This document shows positions 19,494-28,383 of a stretch of 28,594 nucleotides of DNA, piece after piece. Source of the DNA: Betaproteobacteria bacterium (GTDB lineage: Bacteria; Pseudomonadota; Gammaproteobacteria; Burkholderiales; Usitatibacteraceae); the NCBI GenBank assembly GCA_016709665.1, contig JADJMI010000023.1:1-28594 (forward strand), given 5' to 3'. The position numbers and the translations under genes are program-made. The notes below the pieces were generated by a model. The model was not told where the DNA came from. It did not search any database and was given only the letters and a program-made list of their open reading frames with translations. Each line of letters starts with the position of its first letter. Within the stretch, counting starts at the first letter, position 1.

Positions 19494-20186
19494 ATGAAAC
19501 TGCGCCTTTTCGCCGCCGCCCTCGCCCTCGCCGCCACGACGGCCTTCGCCCAATCCTCCGCGCCGCCCCAGTTCACGAAGCTGCAGGGCGAAGCCCTCGA
19601 GGTGATCGAGGTCGACGCCTACACCTACGTCCGCCTGAAGACGTCGGAAGGCGACAAGTGGGTCGCCGTCTCGCGCGCCGGCATCAAGAAGGGCGAGAAG
19701 ATCACCGTCGAGAACGCCTCGATGATGCCCAATTTCGAGAGCAAGACCCTGAACCGCAAGTTCGACAAGATCTGGTTCGGGCAGTTGGGCGGCGCGGCCG
19801 GCAAGCAGGCCAAGGCCGAGAGCAACCCGCACGGCGCGGCCCAGCCCGCCGCGGGCGTCGAGAAGGTGGCCAAGGCCACTGGCGCGGACGCGAAGACCGT
19901 CGCCGAAGTGGTCGGCGGCAAGGGTGCCCTCAAGGACAAGACCGTCACCGTGCGCGGCAAGGTGGTGAAGGTGACCTCCGGCGTCATGAACAAGAACTGG
20001 CTGCACATCCAGGACGGCACTGGCAAGGCCGCCGACAACACGCACGACCTCATCGTCACCTCGAAGGAGCCGGCCAGCATGGGCGAGGTCATCACCGCCC
20101 GCGGCACCGTGCGCACCGACGTGAAGATGGGCGCCGGCTACGCGTTCGACGTCCTCGTCGAGGACGCCTCGCTCTCCCGCAAGTAA
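19494..20186 (+). CDS. Periplasmic OB-fold protein, NrfJ-like N-terminus
   Basis: A 230-residue exported protein with a signal peptide ending TTAFA before QSSAPP. The first domain (about 25-105) has VIEVDAYTYVRLKTSEGDKWV, a small beta-barrel pattern resembling NrfJ-like proteins. An Ala/Lys linker leads to a second OB-fold domain (about 130-230) with KDKTVTVRGKVVKVTSG, NWLHIQDGTG and GEVITARGTVRTD, typical of the bacterial OB-fold family often labelled nucleic-acid binding. Periplasmic export argues against nucleic acid as the ligand. The next gene, a thioredoxin-like protein, begins 12 nt later, and the cytochrome P460 precedes it, so a role in cytochrome or redox protein maturation is possible but unproven. 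Confidence 0.7.
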   Translation: MKLRLFAAALALAATTAFAQSSAPPQFTKLQGEALEVIEVDAYTYVRLKTSEGDKWVAVSRAGIKKGEKITVENASMMPNFESKTLNRKFDKIWFGQLGGAAGKQAKAESNPHGAAQPAAGVEKVAKATGADAKTVAEVVGGKGALKDKTVTVRGKVVKVTSGVMNKNWLHIQDGTGKAADNTHDLIVTSKEPASMGEVITARGTVRTDVKMGAGYAFDVLVEDASLSRK

Positions 20187-20198
20187 GCCGCGCCGTCC

Positions 20199-20717
20199 GT
20201 GAAGGCCACGCGCCTCGTCGCCGCGGCCTGCTTCGCGCTCGCCGCGCAGGCCTTCGCGGCGCCGCCGCAGGCCCGGCTCGTTCCGGAAGGCGAGGCCATT
20301 CCGGACCAGCCGCTCTACGGGCTGTTCCACGACTACCGGAAATTCTCGGACTTCCAGGGCAAGCCGCTCATCATCAACGTGTGGGCGAGCTGGTGCGCGC
20401 CGTGCCGCGCGGAGATGGGCTCGCTCGACCGCATCGCCAAGCGGCACAACGGCAAGCAGTTCCACATCATCGGCATCTCGACGGACGACTACCCCGGGAA
20501 GGCCACGGACTACCTCGTGCGCGCGGCGGTCTCGTTCGACAACTACATCGACAAGAACCTCCTTTGGGAGACGATGCTGGGCGCCGAGCGCATCCCGCTC
20601 ACCGTGCTCATCGACGCGAAGGGGCGGGTGGTGAAGCGCGTCTACGGCGCCAAGGCCTGGGACAGCCCGGAGATGGTCGCGGTCATCGAGAAATCGCTGG
20701 GCGTGAAGCTGCGCTGA
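20199..20717 (+). CDS. TlpA-like periplasmic thioredoxin
   Basis: A 172-residue exported thiol-disulfide protein. A signal peptide (ending AQAFA) precedes LYGLFHDYRKFSDFQGKPLIINVWASWCAPCRAEM, with the CAPC redox pair in a thioredoxin fold. IIGISTDDYPGKA and the cis-Pro loop ERIPLTVLID follow. TlpA/ResA-type proteins reduce apocytochrome cysteines or keep other periplasmic thiols reduced. The start is GTG 20199; no strong ribosome-binding site is visible, and the 12-nt gap to the preceding stop suggests coupled translation. Confidence 0.88.
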   Translation: MKATRLVAAACFALAAQAFAAPPQARLVPEGEAIPDQPLYGLFHDYRKFSDFQGKPLIINVWASWCAPCRAEMGSLDRIAKRHNGKQFHIIGISTDDYPGKATDYLVRAAVSFDNYIDKNLLWETMLGAERIPLTVLIDAKGRVVKRVYGAKAWDSPEMVAVIEKSLGVKLR

Positions 20718-20724
20718 CCGGAAT

Positions 20725-20744
20725 TCCCCGGATCGATCCGGGGA
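20725..20744. terminator. 20-bp perfect palindrome after the tlpA-like gene
   Basis: TCCCCGGATCGATCCGGGGA begins 8 nt after the stop codon. It can form a stable hairpin but no T run follows. It may be a Rho-independent-like stop, or another member of the CCCC/GGGGA REP family seen elsewhere in the window. Confidence 0.5.
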
Positions 20745-20760
20745 CATTGCGCGCTGCAAC

Positions 20761-20788
20761 TTGATTTGCGCCGAATCGGTGCTATGTT
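20761..20788 (+). promoter_or_regulatory. Sigma-70-like promoter of the Tim44-like gene
   Basis: TTGATT (20761-20766) and TATGTT (20783-20788) with a 16-nt spacer, about 50 nt upstream of ATG 20839. Confidence 0.5.
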
Positions 20789-20838
20789 GCCCGTCCACGG
20801 CCCGTTTCGAGGCCGCCCCCTCCATCGGAATCCGCAAT

Positions 20839-21797
20839 ATGAAAAACGCCCTCCTGATCGCCCTCGTCGCCCTCGGACTCGCCGCTTTCGATGCGGATGC
20901 CGCCAAGCGCATGGGAGGCGGCAGCAACCTCGGCAAGCAGCGCCCGGCCCCCATGCAGAAGGAAGCCGCGCCCGCCGCCGCTCCGCGACGCCCGCCGCGC
21001 CCGCGCAGGGCGCCGCCGCCGCCAAGCCCGCCTCGCCTGCCGCCGGGGCGGGTGCGGCCGCCAAGCCCTCGTTCATGCAGCGCTGGGGCGGCATGCTGGC
21101 CGGCCTCGCCATCGGCGCGGCGCTCATGAGCCTCTTCGGCGGCGGCGCGTTCGGCGCGATCATGACCACGCTGCTGATCGGCCTCGCCATCGCCGCGGCC
21201 GTCATGTTCGCGCTGCGCTTCTTCGCCTCGCGCGGCAAGCCGGCGCCGCAAGCCGCGACACCGCAAGGACAGCCCATGGCCTTCGAGCGCGCCGCGCAGG
21301 ATGAGCCGGCCGCTTCGCCCGCGCCCACCGCCTCGGGCCGCCCGCGTATCGAGATCGGCAGCGCCCTCACGGGCAGCGTCTCCAAGGCCGAAGTGGAAGC
21401 CGCGCCCGCCCCGCAGGCCGCCGGCATCCCGGGTTTCGAGAAGGAGCCGTTCCTGCGCGTCGCCAAGACGTCGTTCATCCGCCTGCAGGCCGCCAACGAT
21501 GCCGGCGACCTGGACGACATCCGAGACTTCACCACGCCCGAGCTCTACGCCGAGATCGCGATGCAGGTGAAGGAACGGCAGGAGCCGCAGAAGACCGAGG
21601 TGGTCTCCGTGAACGCGAGCCTCTACGACGCCGTCGTCGAGGACGGCTGGGAAATTGCGAGCGTGCGCTTCACCGGCCTCATCCGCGAGGAAGCGGGCGC
21701 GAACCCCGTGCCGCACGACGAGCTGTGGCACGTGCGCAAGAAGGCCGGCGATGCGAAGGCCTCGTGGCTCATCATGGGGATCCAGCAGGTCGAGTAG
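20839..21797 (+). CDS. Tim44-like membrane protein (one frameshift)
   Basis: About 319 residues. A signal or anchor sequence (MKNALLIALVALGLAAFDADA) leads to a low-complexity Ala/Pro/Lys linker. A glycine-rich double membrane segment follows (LAGLAIGAALMSLFGGGAFG and MTTLLIGLAIAAAVMFALRFF). The C-terminal Tim44-like domain has PFLRVAKTSFIRLQAANDAGDL, FTTPELYAEI and DELWHVRKK, ending MGIQQVE. One base is missing near 20981; restoring it joins PAAAP to ATPAAPAQG. Bacterial Tim44-like proteins are widespread but poorly characterised. A sigma-70-like promoter precedes it and an intrinsic terminator follows. Confidence 0.82.
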
Positions 21798-23796
21798 CGA
21801 CGAAGGGGACCGGTCCCCTTCGGGATTCGCCGGAAAGCGGCAGCCCTAACCGGCTGCCGTTTTTTTTCGCCTCGAGTTCCTCCCAGCGCGCCAGCAGCCG
21901 CGTGAGTTCCGCGTCGATGGCGTCGTGGCGCTCGGTCAGCTTGCGCGGATCGGCGGTGCCCGATGTGTAGGTCGCCGGGTCCGCGAGCTTCGCGGCCAGT
22001 TCCGCCTGCTCCTTCTCGAGCGACTCCAGCGTGGCCGGCAGCGCGTCCAGCTCGCGCACCTCGTTGAAGGAGAGCTTCACGCGCTTGCGCGGCGCAGCCC
22101 TCCTTCGGGGACGGCCCCTTGCCGCCATCGGCGTTCGACGGGAGGGACTGTCCCCTGGCCCTGGCCGCGCCGGCCGCCGCCTTCTCCAGCGCCGCGCCCG
22201 GGCGCGCGCGCGTTCGCAATCCGACCACCCGCCCGCGTACTCCTTCCACCGGCCATCGCCTTCGTACGCGATCGTCTGCGTGACGACGTTGTCGAGAAAC
22301 GCCCGGTCGTGGCTCACGAGGAAGAGCGTGCCCGGGTAGTCCTGCAGCAGCGCCTCCAGGAGCTCCAGCGTCTCGATGTCGAGATCGTTGGTCGGCTCGT
22401 CCAGCACCACCACGCTCGCCGGCCGGCTGAAGAGGCGTGCCAGCAGCAGGCGGTTTCGCTCGCCCCCCGAGAGCGTCTTCACCGGCGCGCCGGCCCGTTC
22501 CGGCGGAAAGAGGAACTCGCCCAGGTAGCTGATGACGTGCTTGCGCCCGCCGTCGACCTCCACGAAATCGCTGCCGGGCGAGATGGTGTTCGCGAGCGTC
22601 GCCTCCTCGTCGAGCACGGCGCGGAACTGGTCGAAGTACGCGACGGCGATCTTCGTGCCGAGCCGCACGGTGCCCGCGTCGGGCTCGATCTCGCCCAGGA
22701 TCAGCTTGAGGAGCGTCGACTTGCCGCAGCCGTTGGGGCCGACGAGGCCCACCTTGTCGCCGCGCATGAGGCGCGCGGAGAATCCGCGACGACGCGCTTG
22801 TCGCCGTATAGCTTGTCGACGTGCTCGAGTTCCGCGACGAGCTTGCCGGAGCGCTCGCCGGTCGCGAGCGTGAGGTCCACGTTGCCCGCCCGGTTCCGCC
22901 GCGCCGCGCGCTCCAGCCGCAGCGCCTCCAGCCTTCGCACCCGGCCCTCGTCGCGCGTGCGCCGCGCCTGCACGCCCCGGCGGATCCACGCCTCCTCCTG
23001 GGCGAGCACCTTGTCGGCCTTGCGGTTGACCACCGCCTCGATCGCGAGGAGCTCGGCCTTGCGCACCTCGTAGGCGCTGAAGTTGCCCGGAAAGTCCGCG
23101 AGCCGCCCGCGGTCGAGCTCCACGATGCGCGTGGCCACGCGGTCGAGGAAGCGCCGGTCGTGCGTGACGAAAGCACCGCGCCCCCAAAGGCGAGGAGCAG
23201 CGACTCGAGCCACTCGATCCCGGCGATGTCCAGGTGGTTGGTCGGCTCGTCCAGCAGGAGCAGGTCCGGGTCCATCACCAAGGCGCGCGCAATGGCGACG
23301 CGCTTCTTCATGCCGCCGGAGAGCGAGGCCACGGGGTCATCGGGCGGCAGGCCGAGCCGGTCCAACGCGGCGTCGACCCGGTGCGCGAGCGTCCAGCCGC
23401 CGCCCGCCTCGAGCGCCTCCTGGAGCTCGTGCAGGCGCTTTACGAGCGCCTCCGCTCGTCCGCGTGCACCTCGAGGGCATGCGCGGCCTCGTGATACGCG
23501 ACGAGCAGTCGCGCTGCCGCGCCGACCCCCTCGGCCACCGCCTCGAAGACGGTCTTGCCCTCGGGAAACGACGGTTCCTGCGAGACGGCCGCGAGGCGCG
23601 CACCGGGCGAGAGCCGCACGATGCCGTCATCGGGCTTCGCGAGCCCTTCGACGATCTTGAGCAGGCTCGACTTGCCCGTGCCGTTGCGGCCGATGAGTCC
23701 CACGCGCTCGCCGGGCTCGAGCACGAGGCTCGCGTGGTCGAGCAGGGGATGGTGCCCGTAGGCGAGGCAAAGCTGGTCGAGCTGGAGGAGGGGCAC
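21772..23796 (-). CDS. uup: ABC-F ATPase, Uup-like (frameshifts)
   Basis: Cytoplasmic ABC-F protein with two ATPase domains and no membrane segments. Domain 1: Walker A GRNGTGKSS, signature SLSGGMKKRVAIARAL, Walker B LLLLDEPTNHLD. Domain 2: GPNGCGKST, TLSGGERNRLLLARLF, VVVLDEPTNDLD. A C-terminal coiled coil ends LARWEELEAKK, as in Uup, whose members act on ribosomes or branched DNA. Frame breaks are inferred near 23452, 23170 (missing T, giving VLFVTHDRRF) and 22785, with one or two more in the linker at 22095-22200, where REP-like hairpins sit. I take GTG 23796 (PLLQLDQLCLAYG) as start; TTG 23817 is possible. The printed tail overlaps the convergent Tim44-like gene by 26 nt; a shorter A run would stop it inside the terminator. 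Confidence 0.88.
21801..21822. repeat. 22-bp palindrome of the GGGGACC/GGTCCCC type
   Basis: CGAAGGGGACC followed by its exact reverse complement, just after the Tim44-like stop. The same GGGGAC/GTCCCC core recurs at 22107-22118 and 22144-22154 and, in variant form, near 14630. Confidence 0.6.
21838..21867 (+). terminator. Intrinsic terminator after the Tim44-like gene
   Basis: Stem CGGCAGCC/GGCTGCCG (8 bp) with a 6-nt loop, followed by eight T. It stops the plus-strand gene; the same bases encode the end of the opposing ABC-F gene. Confidence 0.88.
22101..22160. repeat. REP-like hairpins within the ABC-F linker coding region
   Basis: GGGGACGGCCCC (22107-22118) and GGGACTGTCCC (22144-22154) flank a non-palindromic 25-bp centre. 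The insertion lies in the poorly conserved linker between the second ATPase domain and the C-terminal coiled coil, where extra residues are tolerated. Confidence 0.5.
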
Positions 23797-23873
23797 TTCG
23801 GAAGGACCGGGGAACAAAGAAGGATTGTCTCATCCGCGACGAATTCGATGCGACCCGCGAGGGTGGCGCGGGC

Positions 23874-23879
23874 TAGAAT
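23874..23879 (+). promoter_or_regulatory. -10 element of a probable leaderless transcript
   Basis: TAGAAT ends exactly 6 nt before ATG 23886, so transcription would begin at or next to the start codon. No ribosome-binding site is present and the -35 region is weak. Confidence 0.5.
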
Positions 23880-23885
23880 CGGCCC

Positions 23886-24953
23886 ATGACCCTCTGGACC
23901 TGGCTCGTGCCCCTCGCGGGCGTTTCGACCCTCGGCGCGGCCATCGCGCTAGGAACGAGCACGCTCATCGCCGTCCTGGCCACACTCGGGCTCGTCGGCT
24001 CCGTGTTCGCCGCCGTGCACCATGCCGAGGTGGTGGCCCACCGCGTGGGCGAGCCGTTCGGCACCCTGGTCCTCGCGCTCGCGGTGACGGTGATCGAGGC
24101 GTCGCTCATCCTGTCGATGGTCATCGCCGGCGGCATCGAGCAGGCGGCCGTGCCGCGCGACACGATCTACGCCGCGCTCATGATCATCTGCAACGGCGTG
24201 GTGGGCGTGTGCCTGCTGGTGGGCGGCTGGCACCACCGCGAGCAGAGCTTCCGCGTCGAGGGCGCCAACTCCGGCCTTGCCGCCCTCATCCCCATGGCCG
24301 CGCTCACGCTCGTGCTGCCCGCCTTCACCACGACCACGCCGGGCGGCACGTACAGCAATTCGCAGCTCATCTTCGCGGCTGTCGCCTCACTCGCGCTCTG
24401 GGCCGTGTTCGTGTTCGTCCAGACCGTGCGCCACCGCGACTACTTTCTGCCGGCGGTGAACACCGACGACCCGGATGTCCACGCGGCCCCGCCCACCAAC
24501 GCGATGGCGTGGGCGAGCTTCGGGCTGCTGATGGTCGCGCTCGTGGCCGTAGTCGGCCTCGCGAAGGTGCTCTCCCCGTCGATCGAGCGGGGCGTGGCGG
24601 CCGCCGGGGCGCCCAAGGCCGTGATCGGCATCGCCATCGCGCTCATCGTGCTGCTGCCGGAGACCTGGGCCGCGGTGCGCGCCGCCCGTGCCAACCGCCT
24701 GCAGACCAGCATGAACCTCGCCATCGGGTCGGCGCTGGCGAGCATCGGGCTCACCATCCCCGTCGTCGCCATCGCGGCCGTGATCCTCGACATCCCGCTG
24801 GTGCTCGGGCTCGACGCGCTGGGCATCGCGATGCTCGTCCTCACCTTCCTCGTGAGCACCGTCACGCTCGCCACCGGCCGCACGCACCTCATGCAGGGCG
24901 CCGTGCACCTCGTGATCTTCGCGGCGTTCCTTTTCCTCGCCCTGGTGCCCTGA
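23886..24953 (+). CDS. Cation/proton antiporter, ChaA-like (CaCA superfamily)
   Basis: A 355-residue inner-membrane antiporter, probably exchanging Ca2+ (or Na+/K+) for protons. About 11 hydrophobic helices are present. The two conserved acidic repeats of the superfamily are seen: HRVGEPFGTLVLALAVTVIE in the first half and LPETWAAVRAARANRLQTSMNLAIGSALASIG in the second. These carry the Glu and Asn/Ser residues that line the ion path. The full length and unbroken frame match the ionic transporter y4hA/ChaA group. ATG 23886 may be translated leaderless. It converges on the cyclase gene with only 3 nt between stops. Confidence 0.9.
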   Translation: MTLWTWLVPLAGVSTLGAAIALGTSTLIAVLATLGLVGSVFAAVHHAEVVAHRVGEPFGTLVLALAVTVIEASLILSMVIAGGIEQAAVPRDTIYAALMIICNGVVGVCLLVGGWHHREQSFRVEGANSGLAALIPMAALTLVLPAFTTTTPGGTYSNSQLIFAAVASLALWAVFVFVQTVRHRDYFLPAVNTDDPDVHAAPPTNAMAWASFGLLMVALVAVVGLAKVLSPSIERGVAAAGAPKAVIGIAIALIVLLPETWAAVRAARANRLQTSMNLAIGSALASIGLTIPVVAIAAVILDIPLVLGLDALGIAMLVLTFLVSTVTLATGRTHLMQGAVHLVIFAAFLFLALVP

Positions 24954-24956
24954 GGC

Positions 24957-26817
24957 TCAGGCCCGCTCGACGTGGTAGAGCGCCATCTGCCCGGCGCCTT
25001 TCGCGAGCGGCAGGCGACCCACGTAGCGCAGGTTGAGGTCGTCGGCCCCGCTCGCCGCGGCAACCGCGGCGAAAGCGGCACTCGCGTAGACCTGCCCCGG
25101 CGGCGTGATCGGCTCGATGCGCGCCGCGCGGCTCGTGTGCGGCCCGGTGAAGAGCGCGCCTTCCGTCACGGGATCGCGGCCGCAGTACACCGGCCCCGCG
25201 TGCAGGGCGATGCGCAGGTCGAATTCCTCCGGCAGGCCCAGGGACGCCCAGTCGCGCACGCTCGCGAGCTCGTTCAGCTCCAGCGCGTAGCGCGCGGCAT
25301 CGGGCGCGTTCCGGAAGACGAGGTAGAGCCCGTCGCCCGCCGTCTCCGTGCTCGAAGCGGTGCTTCGTCTGGCGGTTGAGCCTCGCCACGGCTGCAGGAA
25401 CTTCTCGACGTAGCGCGGGATCTGGTCCTCGGTGAGCCGGCTGTAGCCCACGGCGTCGGCAAAGAGCAGGCTTCTCATCTCGTGCCGAAGTCCGGCGGCA
25501 AGCGTCGGAGGCACGGGCGCTTCGGAAACGGTTCCCGCCGAATCGCCGCGCAGGCGCGCGAGATCGACCTCGTGCCGCGCGATGCCGAGCCCGGACCAGA
25601 GGCTCGCGGCCGAACCGGCTCCGCCGGCCGCGCCGGCCGCGCCCGGGTCCAGCACCGCCAGCGCTTCGAGACTCGAGCCGAGCGCCTGCGCGCGCAGTCG
25701 CCCCATGCCGGTGAGCAGGAGATTCGCGTATTCGTACGTGGCCGCGCTGCCGCTCGCGTAATGGTCGCTCGCGACGGTGACGCTCGAGGCGGCCGCGAGG
25801 GCCGCATCCAGGCGCACTCCCCACGATCCGCCCGCGAACTCGACGCTTTCCCGGCGAAAATCGGCCGCGGGAAAGGGCAGCACGACATGGGTCTCGCCGC
25901 CCATCTCCCGCACGAGTTCCAGGCACAGGAGGTCCGCGCCGCAGGCCGCCGACCCGTAGGCGGCCGCCGGGCCGATGGCGGCGATGCGCTCGCGCAGCGC
26001 CTCGCGCACCGCGGGTTCGAGCGTTGCCGGGAATCGTGCGCGGGGCCGGTCCGCCCGGTCGATCATGTGCCCCGAGAAAACGATGACGGGCGGCGGGGAT
26101 AGCGCGGCGGTGACCTCGTCGGCATCCAAGGCCCCCAGGTGCTCGGCGAGGAAGCGGGCCTGCCGCCGGGTGCTGCCAGGTCCCCGTAGCGCCCGTCGGC
26201 GAGCCCCGCGGCCGCCTCGTAGTGGGCACGCGCGGATTCGCGATCGCCCAGCACGAGCGCCGTCTCGCCCAGCGTCGCCTCGCGCCAGTAGGCCGCCGCG
26301 CCCTCGCCGGGATCGGACCGTTCGGCGATCCCGTGCACCTGCATCGCGATCTCCCGGGAGCGGTCGGACCTGCCGAGCAGCACCGCCATGGTGGCGGCGT
26401 TCACGCCCGCGTAGATCGCGCCGTCGTCGGCCGCCGATCGCCGGGCATTCTCGTAGGCGCGTTCGTACAGGCCGAAGGCCCGCGTGAAGTGGGCGATGCG
26501 CGCGGCGCCTGCGGGTTCGCGCAGGCCGAGGTCCTTGGCGGTGCGCGCCAGCATGCCGAGCGTCTCGGCGTCGCCGTGCCCCTCGGCCTCGAGCGCCGAG
26601 AAGACGCCGTGGGCGCGGGCGACGTCGCCGGCGCGGGCGAGCGCGAGACCCTGCAGCTGGCGAAGGCGCACGTGGCCTGGAGCGCGCGCCAGCGAACTCT
26701 GGGCCAGGTCGTAAGCGAGGAGGGGATCGCCGCGATCGAGGTGCGCCTGGACGCCCGAAAAACCGCCTTCCCGGCCAGGGCGGCAGCGGGATCGGGGGCG
26801 GGCGTCGGGTCGGTCAT
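24957..26817 (-). CDS. TPR (TPR-S/TRAFs-binding)-SLOG-like-class III nucleotide cyclase protein (frameshifts)
   Basis: About 620 residues in three parts. The N-terminal TPR array has LLAYDLAQSSLARAPGHVRL, ETLGMLARTAKDLGLR, GAIYAGVNAATMAVLLG and AAAYWREATLGETALVLGD, characteristic of the TRAFs-binding/TPR-S family. A Rossmann-like SLOG-type domain has VIVFSGHMIDR and YGSAACGADLLCLELV. The class III cyclase homology domain has metal Asp in LLFADAVGYSRL, then ETAGDGLYLVF and LRIALHAGPVY, ending TSRAARIEPITPPGQVYAS. Glu occupies the purine-specifying place and Ser the usual Asn. Breaks: about 26760 (T run), about 26171 (missing base) and a possible compensating pair near 25340-25390. It is divergent from the SIR2-TIR gene across 171 bp. 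Signal production for a conflict system is inferred. Confidence 0.8.
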
Positions 26818-26988
26818 GGCGGCTTCCGGTCCCGCGGAAATCCGGGGGCTGCACGGATCATAGTCCCGCTATCCAACGGCCCGGCTATTAGCCTAATCTG
26901 TCACGCGCCGTGACGGGCCGTGACGAGGAGAGCGCCACTTGTTCGTTTCAACCGCATGCCGTCGTACCGCCATGCCCCGGAGGAGTGC
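26818..26988. promoter_or_regulatory. Divergent intergenic region with CGTGAC repeats
   Basis: GTCACG-CGC-CGTGAC (26900-26914) is an inverted repeat, and a further CGTGAC (26919-26924) follows 10 bp on, one helical turn. A palindrome ATTAGCCTAAT lies just upstream (26887-26897) and is the only AT-rich stretch, so it probably contains -10 sequences. This looks like an operator controlling both sides of the conflict module. Confidence 0.5.
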
Positions 26989-28383
26989 ATGAGCAGCGTC
27001 CTTCCGTTCGAATCCGCCCCGCGCCTCGACGAGGACGCCTGGGACGACCTCCTCAACTTCATCGAGGAAAAGCGCGTCATCCCCATCGTGGGCCCGGAAC
27101 TGCTCACGGTGGAGACCGAGAACGGCCCCCGCCTCCTTTACGAGTGGATGGCGGAAAAGCTCGCGGCCAAGCTGGGCGTCGACACCTCGCGCCTGCCCTC
27201 GCCCCTCACGCTGAACGACGTCGTCTGCTGGTTCCTCGCCACGCGCGGCCGGCGCGAGGACACCTATACGCGCATGCGCAGCATCCTGCGCGAGACGACA
27301 TTCGCGCCCCCGAAGGCGCTGCGCCAGCTCGCGCAGATCACCGACTTCGACCTCTTCATCACGACGACTTTCGATTCGCTCCTCGAGAACGCCATCAACG
27401 CCGAGCGCTTCGTCGGCGCGGTACGGCGGACGTGATCGGCTACGCGCCCAACCGCGTGGCGGACCTGCCGAGCGAGCGCGAGCACCTGCAGCGCCCCGCC
27501 GTCTACCACCTGCTGGGCCGCTGCTCCCGCCTCGCCCACCTACGTGATCTCCGACGAGGACATGCTGGAGTTCGTCTGCGCCCTGCAGAGCGAGCACCTC
27601 ACGCCGGAGAAGCTCTTCTACGAGCTCGAGCACAACCACCTGCTCATCATCGGCAGCAGCTTCTCGAACTGGCTGGCGCGCCTGTTCCTGCGCATGGCCA
27701 AGCGGAAGCGCCTCTCGGACCCGCGCGACGTGGGCGAGGTGCTGGCCGACGACCACACCGACGGCGACGATCGCCTGATGGCCTTCCTCCAGCAGGTGAG
27801 CGTGAGGACGCGCGTCTACACGGGCGCCGCGCAGTTCGTGGACGAGCTGCACCGCCGCTGGACGGCGCGCAGGAAGCCCGCGGACGTGATCTCGCTGGGC
27901 GCCGCGCCGAATCGCGTCATGCCGCCCGAGCGCGAGATGCCCGAGAACGCCGTCTTCATCAGCTACGCGCGCGAAGACCTCGCCGCGGTGCAGAAGCTGA
28001 AGGCGGGCTTCGACGCCGCCGGCATCAAGACCTGGTTCGACATGGAGCGGCTCGAGGGCGGCGACGACTACGACCTCAAGATCCGCAAGAACATCGCGCG
28101 CTGCTCGTACTTCATCCCCGTCGTGTCGGCCAACACGGACCGGCGCCTCGAGGCCTACTTCCGGCGCGAGTGGAGCTACGCCATCGACCGCACGCGAAAC
28201 ATGGCCGACGACGCCCTCTTCCTGCTGCCGGTTTGCGTGGACGGCACGAACCCGCAGGCCGCGCGCGTGCCGGACAAGTTCAAGGCGGTTCACATCACGC
28301 AGCTGCCGGGCGGCGAGCCCACGGCCGAATTCACCGGGCGCCTGCGCTCGCTCTTCGCCGAGCGCGGCCGGGACGAGGCATGA
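26989..28383 (+). CDS. SIR2-like - TIR domain protein (two frameshifts)
   Basis: About 464 residues. The N-terminal SIR2-like domain has VIPIVGPELL, LNDVVCWFLATRG, FDLFITTTFDSLLE, VYHLLG, then TYVISDEDMLEFVCALQ and HLLIIGSSFSNWLARLFL, the usual order of SIR2_2 proteins. The C-terminal TIR domain has NAVFISYAREDLAAVQKLK, GIKTWFDMERLEGG, YFIPVVSANT and YFRREWSYAI, holding the candidate catalytic Glu. Both folds use NAD in many defence proteins, so NAD depletion or NAD-derived signalling is plausible. Frame breaks near 27420 (missing base) and 27525 (net extra base) cancel. ATG 26989 has GGAGGAG just upstream. The stop overlaps the next start as ATGA, so it is co-translated with the STAND NTPase. 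Confidence 0.88.
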
